Notes: generated by a model not told the origin, from the letters alone. DNA of 64,000 nt from Prevotellaceae bacterium UBA2738 (GCA_002353585.1 DEJW01000036.1:1-64000); one strand, 5' to 3'; positions 16,001 through 27,208 are shown, counted from the first letter of the stretch. Numbers and translations: made by a program.

Positions 16001-17146
16001 TTACTTACACATTTCTACACAAAGTCTGTCCTGCAGGGCTTTGGCATACGAGCCCTTCATCACACCTTGATTGATGATGGAGAAAGCGAGATGTCTGCCA
16101 CCTGAGGTGGTGCAATAGCCAGCCAGACTGCTGACGCCAGACACTGTGCCTGTCTTGGCCCTTACGTTGCCTGCTGCAGGAGTGCCGTTCATACGGTCTT
16201 TCAATGTTCCGTCGATGGCTGCTATTGGCAATGTCTCATATAGTTTGTAATACAAATCCTTATCACTGAAAGCATATCTGAGGAATGCCACCTCAATATC
16301 GGCAGAGACGTAGTTGTAGAGCGACAAACCCGAACCGTCAGCAAAGCGGTGGATACTCTCTTCCCTACCTGCCCTGCGCAATACATCTTCTATAGCCTTG
16401 CTGGCTTTCTTGGCTGTGGAGGGTCTGCCTCGCATCAGTCCTAACTGATAGAAAACACTCTCGGCATAAAGGTTGTTGCTATTCTTCATCATGGGCACCA
16501 GCACTTCTATAAGTCTGTGACTCACCTGACACACCTGAGTAGCACCACTGGGACAGGTGCCCGTCTTTATTCCATCAGTGAAAAAAACACCTCGTACCTG
16601 CAAGAGTTCGGCAAGGGTTTCCATCATGCCGTCCTTACGATTATGTACCAAGGGCGAGAGCATAGGATTGTCATCATCCCAGCACCACCCCTCGCCATAG
16701 AGGTCGGCATCCTTCATGGAACGGTCAGCAAACAGCGAACCGTGAATGGTGTCTATGCCCTGAGCCTTAATGCTGTCAGCTATCTGGTTCAGTTCCTCCA
16801 TCCCTATCAGAGGATCCATACACCCTATAAGGTAGTAGTCACAGGAGTCTGTCTTCATCAGTCGTGTAGTAAACTCATATTCGGCTCCCAGTCGGTCGAG
16901 TGCCGTGATAGCCGTAAGGAGTTTCATGGTAGAGGCTGGTCGCAGGGTCTGCAAAGCATCCCTCTGATACACCACAGAGTCAGCATCGAGGTCATAGACC
17001 ATCAAGCCCATCTGCGATGTGCGCAATATCTTAGCCTCACCGACCACACTATCGAGCCTCAGCACAAGACTATCCACCTCTTGAGCAACAACATTGCCCA
17101 AGAAAGCGAGAAGCAAGAAATATGAAGTAAGAAGTGTCTTCTTCAT
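16001..17146 (-). CDS. dacB: D-alanyl-D-alanine carboxypeptidase/endopeptidase (PBP4 class, S13)
   Basis: A 381-residue periplasmic enzyme trimming peptidoglycan stem peptides. A signal peptide is clear (MKKTLLTSYFLLLAFLGNVVA). The three penicillin-binding motifs are PASTMKLL (SxxK), NSNNLYAES (SxN) and AKTGTVSGVSSL (KTG). It is shorter than classical E. coli PBP4, so the extra inserted domains are reduced. It starts 19 bases after nadB and precedes aroB by 9 bases. Confidence 0.92.
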   Translation of the reverse strand: MKKTLLTSYFLLLAFLGNVVAQEVDSLVLRLDSVVGEAKILRTSQMGLMVYDLDADSVVYQRDALQTLRPASTMKLLTAITALDRLGAEYEFTTRLMKTDSCDYYLIGCMDPLIGMEELNQIADSIKAQGIDTIHGSLFADRSMKDADLYGEGWCWDDDNPMLSPLVHNRKDGMMETLAELLQVRGVFFTDGIKTGTCPSGATQVCQVSHRLIEVLVPMMKNSNNLYAESVFYQLGLMRGRPSTAKKASKAIEDVLRRAGREESIHRFADGSGLSLYNYVSADIEVAFLRYAFSDKDLYYKLYETLPIAAIDGTLKDRMNGTPAAGNVRAKTGTVSGVSSLAGYCTTSGGRHLAFSIINQGVMKGSYAKALQDRLCVEMCK

Positions 17147-17165
17147 GTGACAGACAAATTGCTTT

Positions 17166-18767
17166 TTACATCACCCCTTTCTGAGTGTCATAGGCATGAA
17201 GAGGATAGTCGGTAGTGAAATGCAGACCACGACACTCTTTGCGCTCTATAGCCCAACGGGTTATGAGGTAACCCACATTGATAAGGTTACGCAGTTCGCA
17301 GATATCCTTGCTCGCCTTAACACGTTTGAAGAGGTCTTCGGTCTCCTCATAAAGAGTATCGAGGCGCACCCATGCACGCTTGAGTCGGAGGTCGGAACGC
17401 ACTATGCCCACATAGTTTGCCATGATGGTACCCACCTCATGCACACTCTGCGTTATGAGTACCTTCTCCTCATTGGTCATAGTACCCTCATCGTTCCATT
17501 CAGGAATCATAGTGTTGAAGTCGTATTCGCCGATATGCTCCAACGAATGTCTTGCAGCTGTCTCAGCATATACCACAGCCTCAATGAGCGAGTTGGAGGC
17601 AAGACGATTGCCGCCATGCAGTCCTGTGCAAGAGCACTCGCCTATGGCATACAGCCTCTTGATGCTTGAGCAGGCATTGAGGTCAACCTTTATACCACCA
17701 CACATATAGTGGGCTGCAGGACGTACAGGTATATATTCCTTTGTGATATCAATGCCGATAGAGAGACACTTCTGATAAATGTTAGGGAAGTGATGCTTGG
17801 TTTCTTCGGCATCCTTATGGGTAACATCGAGACAAACGTGGTCAATGCCGTGTATCTTCATCTCCTTATCTATAGCACGAGCCACGATATCACGTGGAGC
17901 CAGAGAGAGACGTTCATCATATTTCTCCATGAAAGTCTCGCCAGTAGGCAGTCTGAGTATGCCACCATAGCCACGCATAGCCTCAGTGATGAGGTAGGCA
18001 GGGTGAGTCTCGCCTGGATGATAGAGCGATGTAGGGTGGAACTGCACAAACTCCATATCGGCAACCGTGCCCTTAGCTCTATACACCATAGCCACACCGT
18101 CGCCAGTAGCGATAACGGGATTGGTAGTTGTCTGATACACAGCACCGCATCCGCCAGTACACATCACAGTAACCTTAGAGAGGTAAGTATCAACCTTCTG
18201 CGTCTCAGGGTTCAGTACATAGGCACCGTAGCACTCTATATCGTTAGACTGTCTGGTCACCTCTATGCCAAGATGGTGTTGGGTTATCACCTCAACGGCA
18301 AAATGGTTTTCCTTTATATCAATATTGGGATTGCTTCTCACTGCCGCCATCAGTCCACGCTGAATCTCGGCACCAGTATCATCGGCATGATGCAGAATGC
18401 GAAACTCAGAGTGTCCGCCCTCACGATGAAGGTCGAAGAGTCCATCCTCCTTCTTGTCGAAGTGAACGCCCCACTCCACCAGTTCCTTAATCTGTGACGG
18501 TCCCATTCTCACCACCTGTTCCACAGCAGCAGGGTCGGAAATATAATCGCCAGCAATCATAGTGTCTTCAATATGCTTCTCGAAATCATCGACAATCATA
18601 TTGGTAACTGATGCCACACCACCCTGAGCACGCGTAGTGTTAGCTTCGTCAAGCGTAGTCTTGCAGATAAGACAAATCTTACCCACGTTAGCCCTTGCCA
18701 CCTTCAGTGCATAGCTCATACCAGCCACGCCTGAACCGATAATCAGGAAATCATACTTATATACCAT
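17166..18767 (-). CDS. nadB: L-aspartate oxidase
   Basis: A 533-residue flavoprotein oxidising aspartate to iminoaspartate for de novo NAD synthesis. It shows the FAD motif FLIIGSGVAGMSYALKVA, TRAQGGVAS, HREGGHSEFRILHHAD, MEFVQFHPTSLYHP and GECSCTGLHGGNRLASNSL. Length fits NadB rather than fumarate reductase. nadA and nadC are not nearby. It has its own promoter and probably drives dacB and aroB. Confidence 0.95.
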   Translation of the reverse strand: MVYKYDFLIIGSGVAGMSYALKVARANVGKICLICKTTLDEANTTRAQGGVASVTNMIVDDFEKHIEDTMIAGDYISDPAAVEQVVRMGPSQIKELVEWGVHFDKKEDGLFDLHREGGHSEFRILHHADDTGAEIQRGLMAAVRSNPNIDIKENHFAVEVITQHHLGIEVTRQSNDIECYGAYVLNPETQKVDTYLSKVTVMCTGGCGAVYQTTTNPVIATGDGVAMVYRAKGTVADMEFVQFHPTSLYHPGETHPAYLITEAMRGYGGILRLPTGETFMEKYDERLSLAPRDIVARAIDKEMKIHGIDHVCLDVTHKDAEETKHHFPNIYQKCLSIGIDITKEYIPVRPAAHYMCGGIKVDLNACSSIKRLYAIGECSCTGLHGGNRLASNSLIEAVVYAETAARHSLEHIGEYDFNTMIPEWNDEGTMTNEEKVLITQSVHEVGTIMANYVGIVRSDLRLKRAWVRLDTLYEETEDLFKRVKASKDICELRNLINVGYLITRWAIERKECRGLHFTTDYPLHAYDTQKGVM

Positions 18768-18792
18768 AGCGATGTAAAATTACACAACAATG

Positions 18793-18824
18793 CAAAATTA
18801 CACAAAATTATTTTTACGTGCAAA
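18793..18824 (-). promoter_or_regulatory. Promoter of nadB-dacB-aroB
   Basis: TAATTTTG (18793-18800) with TTTG (18821-18824) 20 bases upstream on the minus strand. The box lies 26 bases upstream of the nadB ATG. Confidence 0.8.
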
Positions 18825-18839
18825 TAATCGCACACAAAA

Positions 18840-21800
18840 CTACCTCGTCAGCGAGAATTTCATGGATACACCGAAGTCCTGAGTAACAGTAGGGTAACTA
18901 CCAGAAGACAGCAGTGGAGTGTTGCTCTGACGGTCATAATACAAACTCATAGTGAGCAGACGAGAGAGTGTGTAATCGGCTACGAAAGAGAGTTTGAATG
19001 CGGTGTTACCTGATGTTGCCGTAGAGGATACAGTAGCTATGTCACGAGTGATGGCAGCCTGACGACGGTAACTGAAATCAAGACGCAGGTTAAGATCGTG
19101 AGCAAAGTCCATCTTACCCTTTGTTCTTCTTGTATTCTTGGTGTTGTTCTTATTATTCTCGTCATCATCGCCACCGTTCTTGGCATTCCTGCGCCTTGCA
19201 GCCATGAGGGCACGACTCCTGAAGAAACGGAAATCGTTAATCTTATAACCCATACCAAACACCCAGTCCTTAGAGGTGGTCTCGTTAATCTGGACACTGG
19301 TCATGGAGAGGCTCAGCACACGAGTGGTGCGATACTCAGCCTTGAAGGTCATATTGTTCTTGAGTGTCACATCTACACCCAGCAATGGCGAGAATGCCTC
19401 GTTGATGCTGACGGTAGAGACATTGAACATAGAACTTGGTGAAGGATTAGAGGTCGTAGCATCGGTTATGAAACCTATCTCGTCGCCCATCACCTTCTGG
19501 TAAGAAGAATAAGAAGAGTATGAACCTACGGCATAGATGCTCTTGTAGCCATGATTGATGTTGACGCTCTTGAAACGCTCACGGAACCAAGCCAACTGTC
19601 CCAGTCCGCTATACTTTATCGTCCAGTTAGGCAGCATGCTCGCTATAGTCGGGAATATGCTCAGACCACTATATCCTGTGTAGGCATTTAGGAATGCTGG
19701 CACCATAACGTCGGCACCATATTTCTTAACTGGTGTCTTGACAGGGTCAAACTTAGTACCATGCATAGAACTGTTGACAGGATAACGAGTGTCCATATAC
19801 TGAGCCTGAACACGTTCTTGATAGCTGTCCAACAATCCGCAGAACTTCTCAAATGATGCAGACTTATAGCCATTGTTTGCATCGCCTGTTCCCTCGAATG
19901 CCGACTTGATGCTTATGGTAGTCATAGAAAAGCTACCACTCTGTGTTGTCGGCATCGACTCATACATATATTGTATAGACTTAGCCTTAGACTGGGTGTG
20001 AGACATATTCACGTCAATCTTCAGGTTACGTATAGGTTCAACTGTTGCCTTCACTTGCAAGTCCTTAGTGAGTGAGGTGGTGGCAGGAGTTGTTACCGAC
20101 TCGTTGCTGTTGAGCAACCAACCATTAGAACGTGCCTTGTCTATATAGTCGTCGCTAATAAGACCGAAGGCAAAATCAAGACCTGGTGCCATCGCGTCAT
20201 AACCAGAACGCTGACCGAAGATGTCACCGATATTAGGAGTATAACCTGGAAGAGTCATACCATACTGAGTGCGATAGGTGATACCAATATTACGCACCAT
20301 CATAGCGAAACGTGCTGCACCCTGAGCAAACTTATACCACTTGAGGTCGTCAAGAGGCGGGAGGGCAAGTACACTGAGTTTCATCTTGACAGTGGTGTCG
20401 CTCTTATTGATAATCTTTATCTTGTTATCATCCAGTTTCTTGAATTTTACAGGTATGAGTTTTCCCTCCTCGTTACGTGCTGTAACAACAAGGCGCTTAG
20501 TCTTCTTACCATGCGTGATGATTAACGAGGTGTCTGCCTTGATAGTTATTTCCTTTACAAAAGTATTCTTCTTATTCTCCCTCGAATCCTTAGCATTCTT
20601 CTCGTCTTTGGAGTCCTTATCCTTGTCCTTCTTTGACTTCGTAGCCTTCGAACTCAGGTTCCTTGTATTCCTCTTCGGTGCCTTAGCAAAACGCTCGTTA
20701 GCCTTCTTGAGGAACGGAACATGGTTGTAGAGTTTCTCCATGTTGAGCGTTCCGTTGAGGTTTATCACACGATTATTGTTGATGGTGTTACCATACTTCA
20801 CAACACCATTCTCCTCTGCACCGCGAGCCCAGTGATATGAAGCACTATATGAAGCGTCGGCATTGAGCCAGTCGAAGATAGGAATGAGGTTGAGTGGCAA
20901 CTGGTATGAAGCGGTGAACGTCTGGTTATAGTCCATCGGTTTACCCAGATGCTTGATACTCTGCCATACGGAGTCTTTCCATGCCTGATACTGCTCAGGA
21001 TAGAGGTCTTTGTTAACCTGCATATATGGTTCCTCAATCTCAGCCTGCGTAGAGCTTTGGAAACTCATATGGAGGTTGCGTGTGAGATCCCAACGGAGGG
21101 AGAGACTGCGATCCCAACGGAAACGTGAGTTCCATGTGGCTGGCACACTTGAAGGGGAATTTAAGTTTTCAAGGTCGCGCTCCTGCAACTCGTAGTAATA
21201 ACGAGACATCTCCGTGTTGAAGGAAATGTTCTGAGGCATGTAGTTGAGAGCAAACTTCTTGAGTATATCATAGCTCTTAGACTTCGACTTAATCTTCTTA
21301 AACGGTTCAATCGACTTATACACTGGCGACCATGAATAGTTGAGTGAGCCCTTCCAGTTTATTTCGTTCTCATATACAGTGGTCTTACCTTCAGAGTGGG
21401 ATGTTGACTGACTGAAACTGAATGAGAAGTTGGCTGGGTCGTAAGGCATCGGGTGTCCCTTTGTGGCTATACCCACACGAACACCTGAGAGAGAGAAGTT
21501 CTTTGACACACGTTTAGTAACAGCAACACTCTCTATCGAATCGCGCTCATGCTGGTCAGCAGCTGACTCAAGAGCATCCTCAAGTTTCATGTCGGTATCA
21601 AGAGGATTATATTTAGGTGACGTGCGCTCGCGCGTTACACTATAGTATAAAGGTGCAGTGACCTTAGCCTTCTCAGGGAAGAACTTACCCAACTCAATGT
21701 TGGTGGTGATGCTGTAAGTGGCATATTTATCGGTTGTGCGCTCCATCACCTTCTGTTCCAAACCACCGAAACCGTCGCTGATATATTTACCTGATGCCTG

Positions 21801-24800
21801 AACGCTACCCAAATCTGAAAGTTGGACATTGAGATTAGCCGCAGCAGCCCATCCACCCTCACTCTCTGGTTCAAGCAGACGCAATTCATTTACCCATACC
21901 TCAGCATCCTGCATCTCACCTGCCGTACCTATCTTCTTCACACCAATCATCATAGTCGATACCTCGCCAAGCGAAGGATTACCCAATATCTTGATGGTAT
22001 TCTTCTGTCGGTCAGGATCTGATTGTGAGAAAACCGTAGTATATGATGCTCTGTTAGCCTTTCTCTCCAAATTACGAGCTTTCTTTATGGCAGTAAACTT
22101 GGAAAGGTCAATGTCGAGCATATTCTCGTCAGGCCAAACGACATGACGGTCGGCTTCAGAGTTAGAGGTATAGTTATTACGTGGAGGAGTGAGCTTCAAC
22201 GGTATGTCATACTCGTAGAAGTTGTTGTTATAGTCGCTACCAAGACGCATGAAGAGCATGAGGTCATAGTCCTTCAGGTCTGACAGGTTCTCCTTTGTAG
22301 CATTGGCATGAACAAACATCTGTATGCGCTTGTAATAACGCATATCCATATGGGTATTCTTATACACAGCAACACCGTCATTGGTCTTCATGTCGTATAT
22401 ATCCATACGAAGCGACTGCTCGTTGTTCTCTGTCAACTGAGGCTGTGAAGGATCAACAACACGCGAGATACCTGGAGGCAGGATATAGTTTACAGGTTCC
22501 TTATCGTTATTCTCCTCAATATTGATAGAAGAAGCAGTGAGTCTGCCTGTTGGGTGTGGGTTACAGTCCTGTATTGTCTGATGTGTCTGATCATAAACAC
22601 GCCAGTCACCACGCACAAGGTTAAGGGTTGCCATTCTGACTATACAAGAGTCCTGGAAGTCAGTCATATACATACGCATGAAACGTATAGATGTATAGTC
22701 TGAGATGTTACCCTCACGCTTAGTTGGGTTGTGCACAGGAATACGCATGAGATACCAGTTGACAGTCTCCTGTTTGCCATTACGCAGAGTAGGCTTTGCC
22801 ACTCTCACGTCAGCCACATATCCCTGAGTGTTATTTACCAGAGCCTCAGGACTGATGTCTATCTCGTAGTCAAAGTATTTCTCATACTCGTTAAGGGTGT
22901 AGTCTTGGTTTATATCCTCAAGGTCAGGACCTGCCTTGTATGATGTATCGTATGACTCTGTCTGGTTGTTTGAGTCAGGCGAGTTGCCCTGTGGGTTGTT
23001 GATATTCTTATAGCGTTCCAGAATGCCCAATCGCATAGCATCATAGTCGCTACCACGGAAATAGTGGTAGTTATCGGCTGCAGGGTCACGACCAAAATCC
23101 TGCTGTACGCTTGCAGGCAGTTTCTGCAGGTATTCCTGGAATTTTGAACGTTCCTCGTCATCATTCAGACCATCAAGACCCACATCCTGCTTCTCTCGTG
23201 AACCGTCACTTGTGGCAAAGGCGTATGTGATAGTTGTCTGAGAAGGTACCTTACCCCACTGTGTATCGAAAGTTAATTCGTTTTCAGTCACAGGCATACC
23301 GCTCTCATAGAATTTCTTTCCATCAAGGAGCACATCCTCAGAAATCTCACCAAGGTTGATGTGTAGTTTGCCTGAGTGCTTGCTTGACGTACCATCGCGC
23401 TCGGTGTAGATGAATGGGTCGAGCATCCAGAATTCCACATATTCTATGTTGGCATCCTCAAAGTTACTCGTATCCAGTTTTCTCACCATACCACCCCATG
23501 CTCTGCTCGGATTCATCAGTGTACCGTCGCTATTAATGTCTGTAGTGTAGTTGTATGGTCCACGTTCCTTAGGGTAATAAGCTACGTTCATTACGGGGAG
23601 GGTATTCACAGCACCATTATATGTGCTCTGGTCACGATTAGGATAGAGCTCGCTCACATACACCTCTCTTACATAGTGGTTAGACAGCATCTCCACATTA
23701 TTCTTGATATGGGCTGGGGTAAGCGAAGAAGAACGGTTGGTGAACAACGGGTCGATGGTGTACCACGCCATCTTAGCACGACGATAGCCTGACTGCAAAC
23801 CATCCTTATCATATTCGGTAGGGTTCAATAGGGCCTTTGGTGCACTTGACAACTGCCATGAGGTAGGAGTCAGAAGGTTTATGTTATAGGTGGAATTTTC
23901 AAAATCATCAACGTATGATGCATTATCCTGCGTACCGCTTGCTATGCTTGAGAAGAGCTTGGCAAACTCTCCAGTAAACTGGATGTGTGACGGTTGCTTG
24001 ACATGAAGGAACGGTATCTTGTTGAGCATATCGGTGAGCCACTGACTCTCCTTCTTCCAGCTTATGTTGAAGCCTACGAGGGTGTTGTTGACAGGCTCTG
24101 CACCCATCGCCACCTTTGACGTCAGACTCTGTTCGGAAAGATGCTGCAAAGTACCACTGATATTAAAGTCCTTGGTAAAGTCATACTCCCAGTTGATACC
24201 AAACATCGATTTGCGTTCCATGGAGTAGTCGGACTGACTCTCAAGGGATACATTGACAGCGGTGCCTGCGTCGATAATGCTTTGGTTGAGAATGGTCACC
24301 TCTCCTGCACTATAGTCCACAGAATAGTCCACACCTTCTACCAGTTGCACACCACCAGCCGTAACCTTCACACTACCTTGTGGCACATTATAAGCACCAA
24401 GCGAGATGACATTATTCGACGACCCTTGGAAGTGACCTGTCATAAGGAACCTATTCTTCTCAGCCACCTGCTTAGCTGCTGTCTTGGTGGTATCATAGAG
24501 TTCGGAGTATGAATATTTCTCTGCCAACAGACTCTCCATACCGTGAGCTATGAGTTGGTCCTTCAATCCCTTACCAAATGGCTCTGCCATTGGGAAGAAC
24601 ACACGTCCGTTGCTGACGGTGTAGCCCTCAACAAAGTCGAACACACCGTTAGGGTTAGTACGGTTATTGCCATCGAGACGGTCAGCACCCTGCAAACGTA
24701 TGATTGGGTAGTTCTTTACCGTTGGGTCTGGTATGTAGGTGGTATATACGCCGATGGTGTCGCTCTGATACTTAACGTCGAGTTTGAACCTCTCCTTCTT

Positions 24801-26441
24801 AATCGATGAGGCGAGGTAATAGACGTTTTTCATCATCAGCTTCCAGTTAGGCTGGCTTGGGGCACTCTCCACGTTACGTAGCGATTTGACAAAGAGCACC
24901 TGATCGGTTTCGTTGTTATCGGTAGAGAATTCACCTACCTGATAGGTCACACCACCCGAGGTGTATTCGTAAGCTATGGCAAGCACCTGATCATTTTGCA
25001 AAGCCGTCTTGAGTGAGATGAAACCCATAGCTTTGTTCACCGTGTATTCTGAGGAGTTGAGCAGTCGTGCCTTACCCACCTTTTCGTATGTCTTGCCACC
25101 AGACATAGAGATACCAGCCACCACCTCGCCGTCAAGAGCATCATCCACATTATCCAGATAGCGTATAGCGGTATGGTTGATAAGTTCCTGATAAAGTCGG
25201 TCCTGCTGGTTGTTAGGAACGTTGGTAACACCCACATCGCCCAAGTGGGGGAATGCTACAATATCACGTGTATTGCTCGTCGTACCACTCTTGTTTGTCA
25301 CCCAAACCTCCACACGGTTGATGGTGATAGCTGTAAGTGGGGTAGGCAGTCGTGACATCCATGCGTCATAATTGTCATGATAGTAGATATCGAGGAAGAA
25401 GTGGCGGTTTTCCTCGTAGTTGGCTACGTTGAGTTCAAAAGGTTTGAGTTGTACACCACCCTTTGACGATACCGACTTTGATGAAGATTTCTTCTGAGAA
25501 AGGACGGTCTGCAACTTCAACTTACCAAACTGCATATCTGCACGCACACCAAAGAGTGACGAAGCACCAGTGATGAGCGATGAATTGCTTGGAAACGACA
25601 CATTACCAGCCTCAACGAGTTTTATTATCTCGTCCTCCTTACCGTCATACTTCAACTTCATGTTCTGTGCGTCATAGTCAAAGGTCGCATCGGTGTTGTA
25701 ATTGAGGTTGAGGTTCATCTTGTCACCCACCTTACCAGTCACGTTGACGTTAATCTTTTCGTTGAAGTCAACGGTAGTAGTACGACGGTTGCTGAGAGGC
25801 AGAGATGGGTTGTCGATGGTCTTCATCGTAGCGCCGAGTTTCAGTTCGGCAGTACCCTGTGTCTTCACCCTGATGCCTCCAGGACCGAATATCTTTTCTG
25901 CAGGACCAAGGTCGAAGTGCATATCGGTGAAATCGAACTTTTCTTTGCCTTTTTTCTCGAATATCTCGCTGTTTTTGCTACGGAAATAGTCGCTAAATAG
26001 GTTCTTCTCGCTCCATTTCATATACTCCATCTGGTCCATCATGATAGGAGCAGATAACCATGTCTTGCCCATACGAGTACCTATGACATACCTGTCGAGT
26101 GTGTCGTTATACTCCACCTCTTGCTTCATGTTTTCTGGACGTTTTAGGTCGGCAGGACCTTGCTCCAGGTCGTCGTATGTTATAGGGGTAGTGCGCTGTA
26201 TAGGCCAACGGGGGTGCAGCAGACTGTCTGGTATGGAGTCGTTCTCCAATTCCAACTGAGCCATCTGCTCACGATATTTTTCGAGCGAACTCTGTGAGCC
26301 ACCCGTCTTTGCCCTGTTCCCGTTCCCGTTAACGTTAGTGTCTTCTGGTGCATATTCTCCAAACGCCATACCCAAGTTGGCAGTTACCGCACTGGCAACC
26401 ACCATCAATAGAATCACGAATATGGATATATGCTTTCTCAC
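18840..26441 (-). CDS. sprA: Type IX secretion system outer-membrane translocon SprA
   Basis: A 2533-residue protein with an N-terminal signal sequence (MRKHISIFVILLMVVASAV). It has the size and features of SprA/Sov, the very large beta-barrel through which T9SS cargo crosses the outer membrane. Typical segments are TYDDLEQGPADLKRPEN, GPGGIRVKTQGTAELKLGA, DYSAGEVTILNQ, PRAWGGMVRKLDTSNFEDAN, EYVEFWMLDPF and the C-terminal barrel ending VSMKFSLTR. ruvA lies 27 bases upstream, a neighbour pair often seen in Bacteroidetes. Near residue 40 NVNGNGN is encoded by a GTTAAC/GGGAAC repeat, and a Lys/Asp-rich tract (SKKDKDKDSKDEKNAKDSRE) lies near residue 1935. Confidence 0.96.
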   Translation of the reverse strand: MRKHISIFVILLMVVASAVTANLGMAFGEYAPEDTNVNGNGNRAKTGGSQSSLEKYREQMAQLELENDSIPDSLLHPRWPIQRTTPITYDDLEQGPADLKRPENMKQEVEYNDTLDRYVIGTRMGKTWLSAPIMMDQMEYMKWSEKNLFSDYFRSKNSEIFEKKGKEKFDFTDMHFDLGPAEKIFGPGGIRVKTQGTAELKLGATMKTIDNPSLPLSNRRTTTVDFNEKINVNVTGKVGDKMNLNLNYNTDATFDYDAQNMKLKYDGKEDEIIKLVEAGNVSFPSNSSLITGASSLFGVRADMQFGKLKLQTVLSQKKSSSKSVSSKGGVQLKPFELNVANYEENRHFFLDIYYHDNYDAWMSRLPTPLTAITINRVEVWVTNKSGTTSNTRDIVAFPHLGDVGVTNVPNNQQDRLYQELINHTAIRYLDNVDDALDGEVVAGISMSGGKTYEKVGKARLLNSSEYTVNKAMGFISLKTALQNDQVLAIAYEYTSGGVTYQVGEFSTDNNETDQVLFVKSLRNVESAPSQPNWKLMMKNVYYLASSIKKERFKLDVKYQSDTIGVYTTYIPDPTVKNYPIIRLQGADRLDGNNRTNPNGVFDFVEGYTVSNGRVFFPMAEPFGKGLKDQLIAHGMESLLAEKYSYSELYDTTKTAAKQVAEKNRFLMTGHFQGSSNNVISLGAYNVPQGSVKVTAGGVQLVEGVDYSVDYSAGEVTILNQSIIDAGTAVNVSLESQSDYSMERKSMFGINWEYDFTKDFNISGTLQHLSEQSLTSKVAMGAEPVNNTLVGFNISWKKESQWLTDMLNKIPFLHVKQPSHIQFTGEFAKLFSSIASGTQDNASYVDDFENSTYNINLLTPTSWQLSSAPKALLNPTEYDKDGLQSGYRRAKMAWYTIDPLFTNRSSSLTPAHIKNNVEMLSNHYVREVYVSELYPNRDQSTYNGAVNTLPVMNVAYYPKERGPYNYTTDINSDGTLMNPSRAWGGMVRKLDTSNFEDANIEYVEFWMLDPFIYTERDGTSSKHSGKLHINLGEISEDVLLDGKKFYESGMPVTENELTFDTQWGKVPSQTTITYAFATSDGSREKQDVGLDGLNDDEERSKFQEYLQKLPASVQQDFGRDPAADNYHYFRGSDYDAMRLGILERYKNINNPQGNSPDSNNQTESYDTSYKAGPDLEDINQDYTLNEYEKYFDYEIDISPEALVNNTQGYVADVRVAKPTLRNGKQETVNWYLMRIPVHNPTKREGNISDYTSIRFMRMYMTDFQDSCIVRMATLNLVRGDWRVYDQTHQTIQDCNPHPTGRLTASSINIEENNDKEPVNYILPPGISRVVDPSQPQLTENNEQSLRMDIYDMKTNDGVAVYKNTHMDMRYYKRIQMFVHANATKENLSDLKDYDLMLFMRLGSDYNNNFYEYDIPLKLTPPRNNYTSNSEADRHVVWPDENMLDIDLSKFTAIKKARNLERKANRASYTTVFSQSDPDRQKNTIKILGNPSLGEVSTMMIGVKKIGTAGEMQDAEVWVNELRLLEPESEGGWAAAANLNVQLSDLGSVQASGKYISDGFGGLEQKVMERTTDKYATYSITTNIELGKFFPEKAKVTAPLYYSVTRERTSPKYNPLDTDMKLEDALESAADQHERDSIESVAVTKRVSKNFSLSGVRVGIATKGHPMPYDPANFSFSFSQSTSHSEGKTTVYENEINWKGSLNYSWSPVYKSIEPFKKIKSKSKSYDILKKFALNYMPQNISFNTEMSRYYYELQERDLENLNSPSSVPATWNSRFRWDRSLSLRWDLTRNLHMSFQSSTQAEIEEPYMQVNKDLYPEQYQAWKDSVWQSIKHLGKPMDYNQTFTASYQLPLNLIPIFDWLNADASYSASYHWARGAEENGVVKYGNTINNNRVINLNGTLNMEKLYNHVPFLKKANERFAKAPKRNTRNLSSKATKSKKDKDKDSKDEKNAKDSRENKKNTFVKEITIKADTSLIITHGKKTKRLVVTARNEEGKLIPVKFKKLDDNKIKIINKSDTTVKMKLSVLALPPLDDLKWYKFAQGAARFAMMVRNIGITYRTQYGMTLPGYTPNIGDIFGQRSGYDAMAPGLDFAFGLISDDYIDKARSNGWLLNSNESVTTPATTSLTKDLQVKATVEPIRNLKIDVNMSHTQSKAKSIQYMYESMPTTQSGSFSMTTISIKSAFEGTGDANNGYKSASFEKFCGLLDSYQERVQAQYMDTRYPVNSSMHGTKFDPVKTPVKKYGADVMVPAFLNAYTGYSGLSIFPTIASMLPNWTIKYSGLGQLAWFRERFKSVNINHGYKSIYAVGSYSSYSSYQKVMGDEIGFITDATTSNPSPSSMFNVSTVSINEAFSPLLGVDVTLKNNMTFKAEYRTTRVLSLSMTSVQINETTSKDWVFGMGYKINDFRFFRSRALMAARRRNAKNGGDDDENNKNNTKNTRRTKGKMDFAHDLNLRLDFSYRRQAAITRDIATVSSTATSGNTAFKLSFVADYTLSRLLTMSLYYDRQSNTPLLSSGSYPTVTQDFGVSMKFSLTR
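26316..26336. repeat. GNNAAC hexamer tract inside sprA
   Basis: GTTCCC, GTTCCC, GTTAAC on the plus strand, read by sprA as NVNGNGN just after the signal peptide. Same family as the tracts in nqrA, waaA and comM. Confidence 0.75.
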
Positions 26442-26468
26442 TTTTATCTATAAACTATGAACTGTAAA

Positions 26469-27104
26469 CTATTTAATCATCTTCAGCGCCTGCTTGATAA
26501 CCTGTTCTACAGGCATATCAGGATTGCCACGAAGAATTTCTGTTACCACCTTGCTGCTTGGTGCAGGGGCAAAACCCAGTGCTGTGAGGGCGCTTATCGC
26601 CTCGTCGTGGGTCTGTGAAGCCTGAGCCGAGAGTGCCACACCAGCAGCATTAGCACCATTTGAAGCTGAAGCGATATCGGCTATGATACCACTCGCAGCC
26701 ATCTTGTCACGAAGGTCCACTATGATGCGCTGTGCCGTCTTCAGTCCTATGCCCTTCACGCCCTTCAGAGCCTTCTCGTTGCCCGTTGAGATGATGTTCA
26801 CGAGTTCAGTGGCACTCGTAGCGCTGAGTATCATACGTGCTGTATTGCTACCAACTCCGCTAACGGTAATGAGCATACGATACAGTTCACGCTCCTGCTT
26901 GTTGTAGAAACCGTAGAGTGTGTAACTATCGTCACGTCCACCAGTCATTATAGCCTCGTGAACGTACAACTTAACTTCTTTCTTCCCCTGTATCGCCGTA
27001 TAGGTGTTCAGAGATATGTTGAGCAAGTAGCCTACGCCTCTTGCCTCTATCACCGCTGTTGCAGGGGTGATGTCTGTCAGTTCGCCTTTTATATATTCAA
27101 TCAT
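26469..27104 (-). CDS. ruvA: Holliday junction DNA helicase subunit RuvA
   Basis: A 211-residue protein that binds Holliday junctions and loads the RuvB motor. It shows the OB-fold start [20 protein letters not shown], the HhH region [16 protein letters not shown] and [19 protein letters not shown], and a C-terminal RuvB-binding domain ([19 protein letters not shown]). sprA follows 27 bases downstream. ruvB and ruvC are not in the window. Confidence 0.96.
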   Translation of the reverse strand: MIEYIKGELTDITPATAVIEARGVGYLLNISLNTYTAIQGKKEVKLYVHEAIMTGGRDDSYTLYGFYNKQERELYRMLITVSGVGSNTARMILSATSATELVNIISTGNEKALKGVKGIGLKTAQRIIVDLRDKMAASGIIADIASASNGANAAGVALSAQASQTHDEAISALTALGFAPAPSSKVVTEILRGNPDMPVEQVIKQALKMIK

Positions 27105-27176
27105 ACCTCTTTTATAACGTACGCGTGAAAAAATTATTGCAATACGGTTAGTTTTTTAACATTTTCGCCATAATAA

Positions 27177-27208
27177 TTTGGCTGATTAAGAATAAATTCT
27201 TACTTTTG
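27177..27208 (+). promoter_or_regulatory. Promoter of the AsmA-like/esterase pair
   Basis: TTTG (27177-27180) and TACTTTTG (27201-27208) are 20 bases apart on the plus strand, 41 bases upstream of the ATG at 27250. Confidence 0.85.
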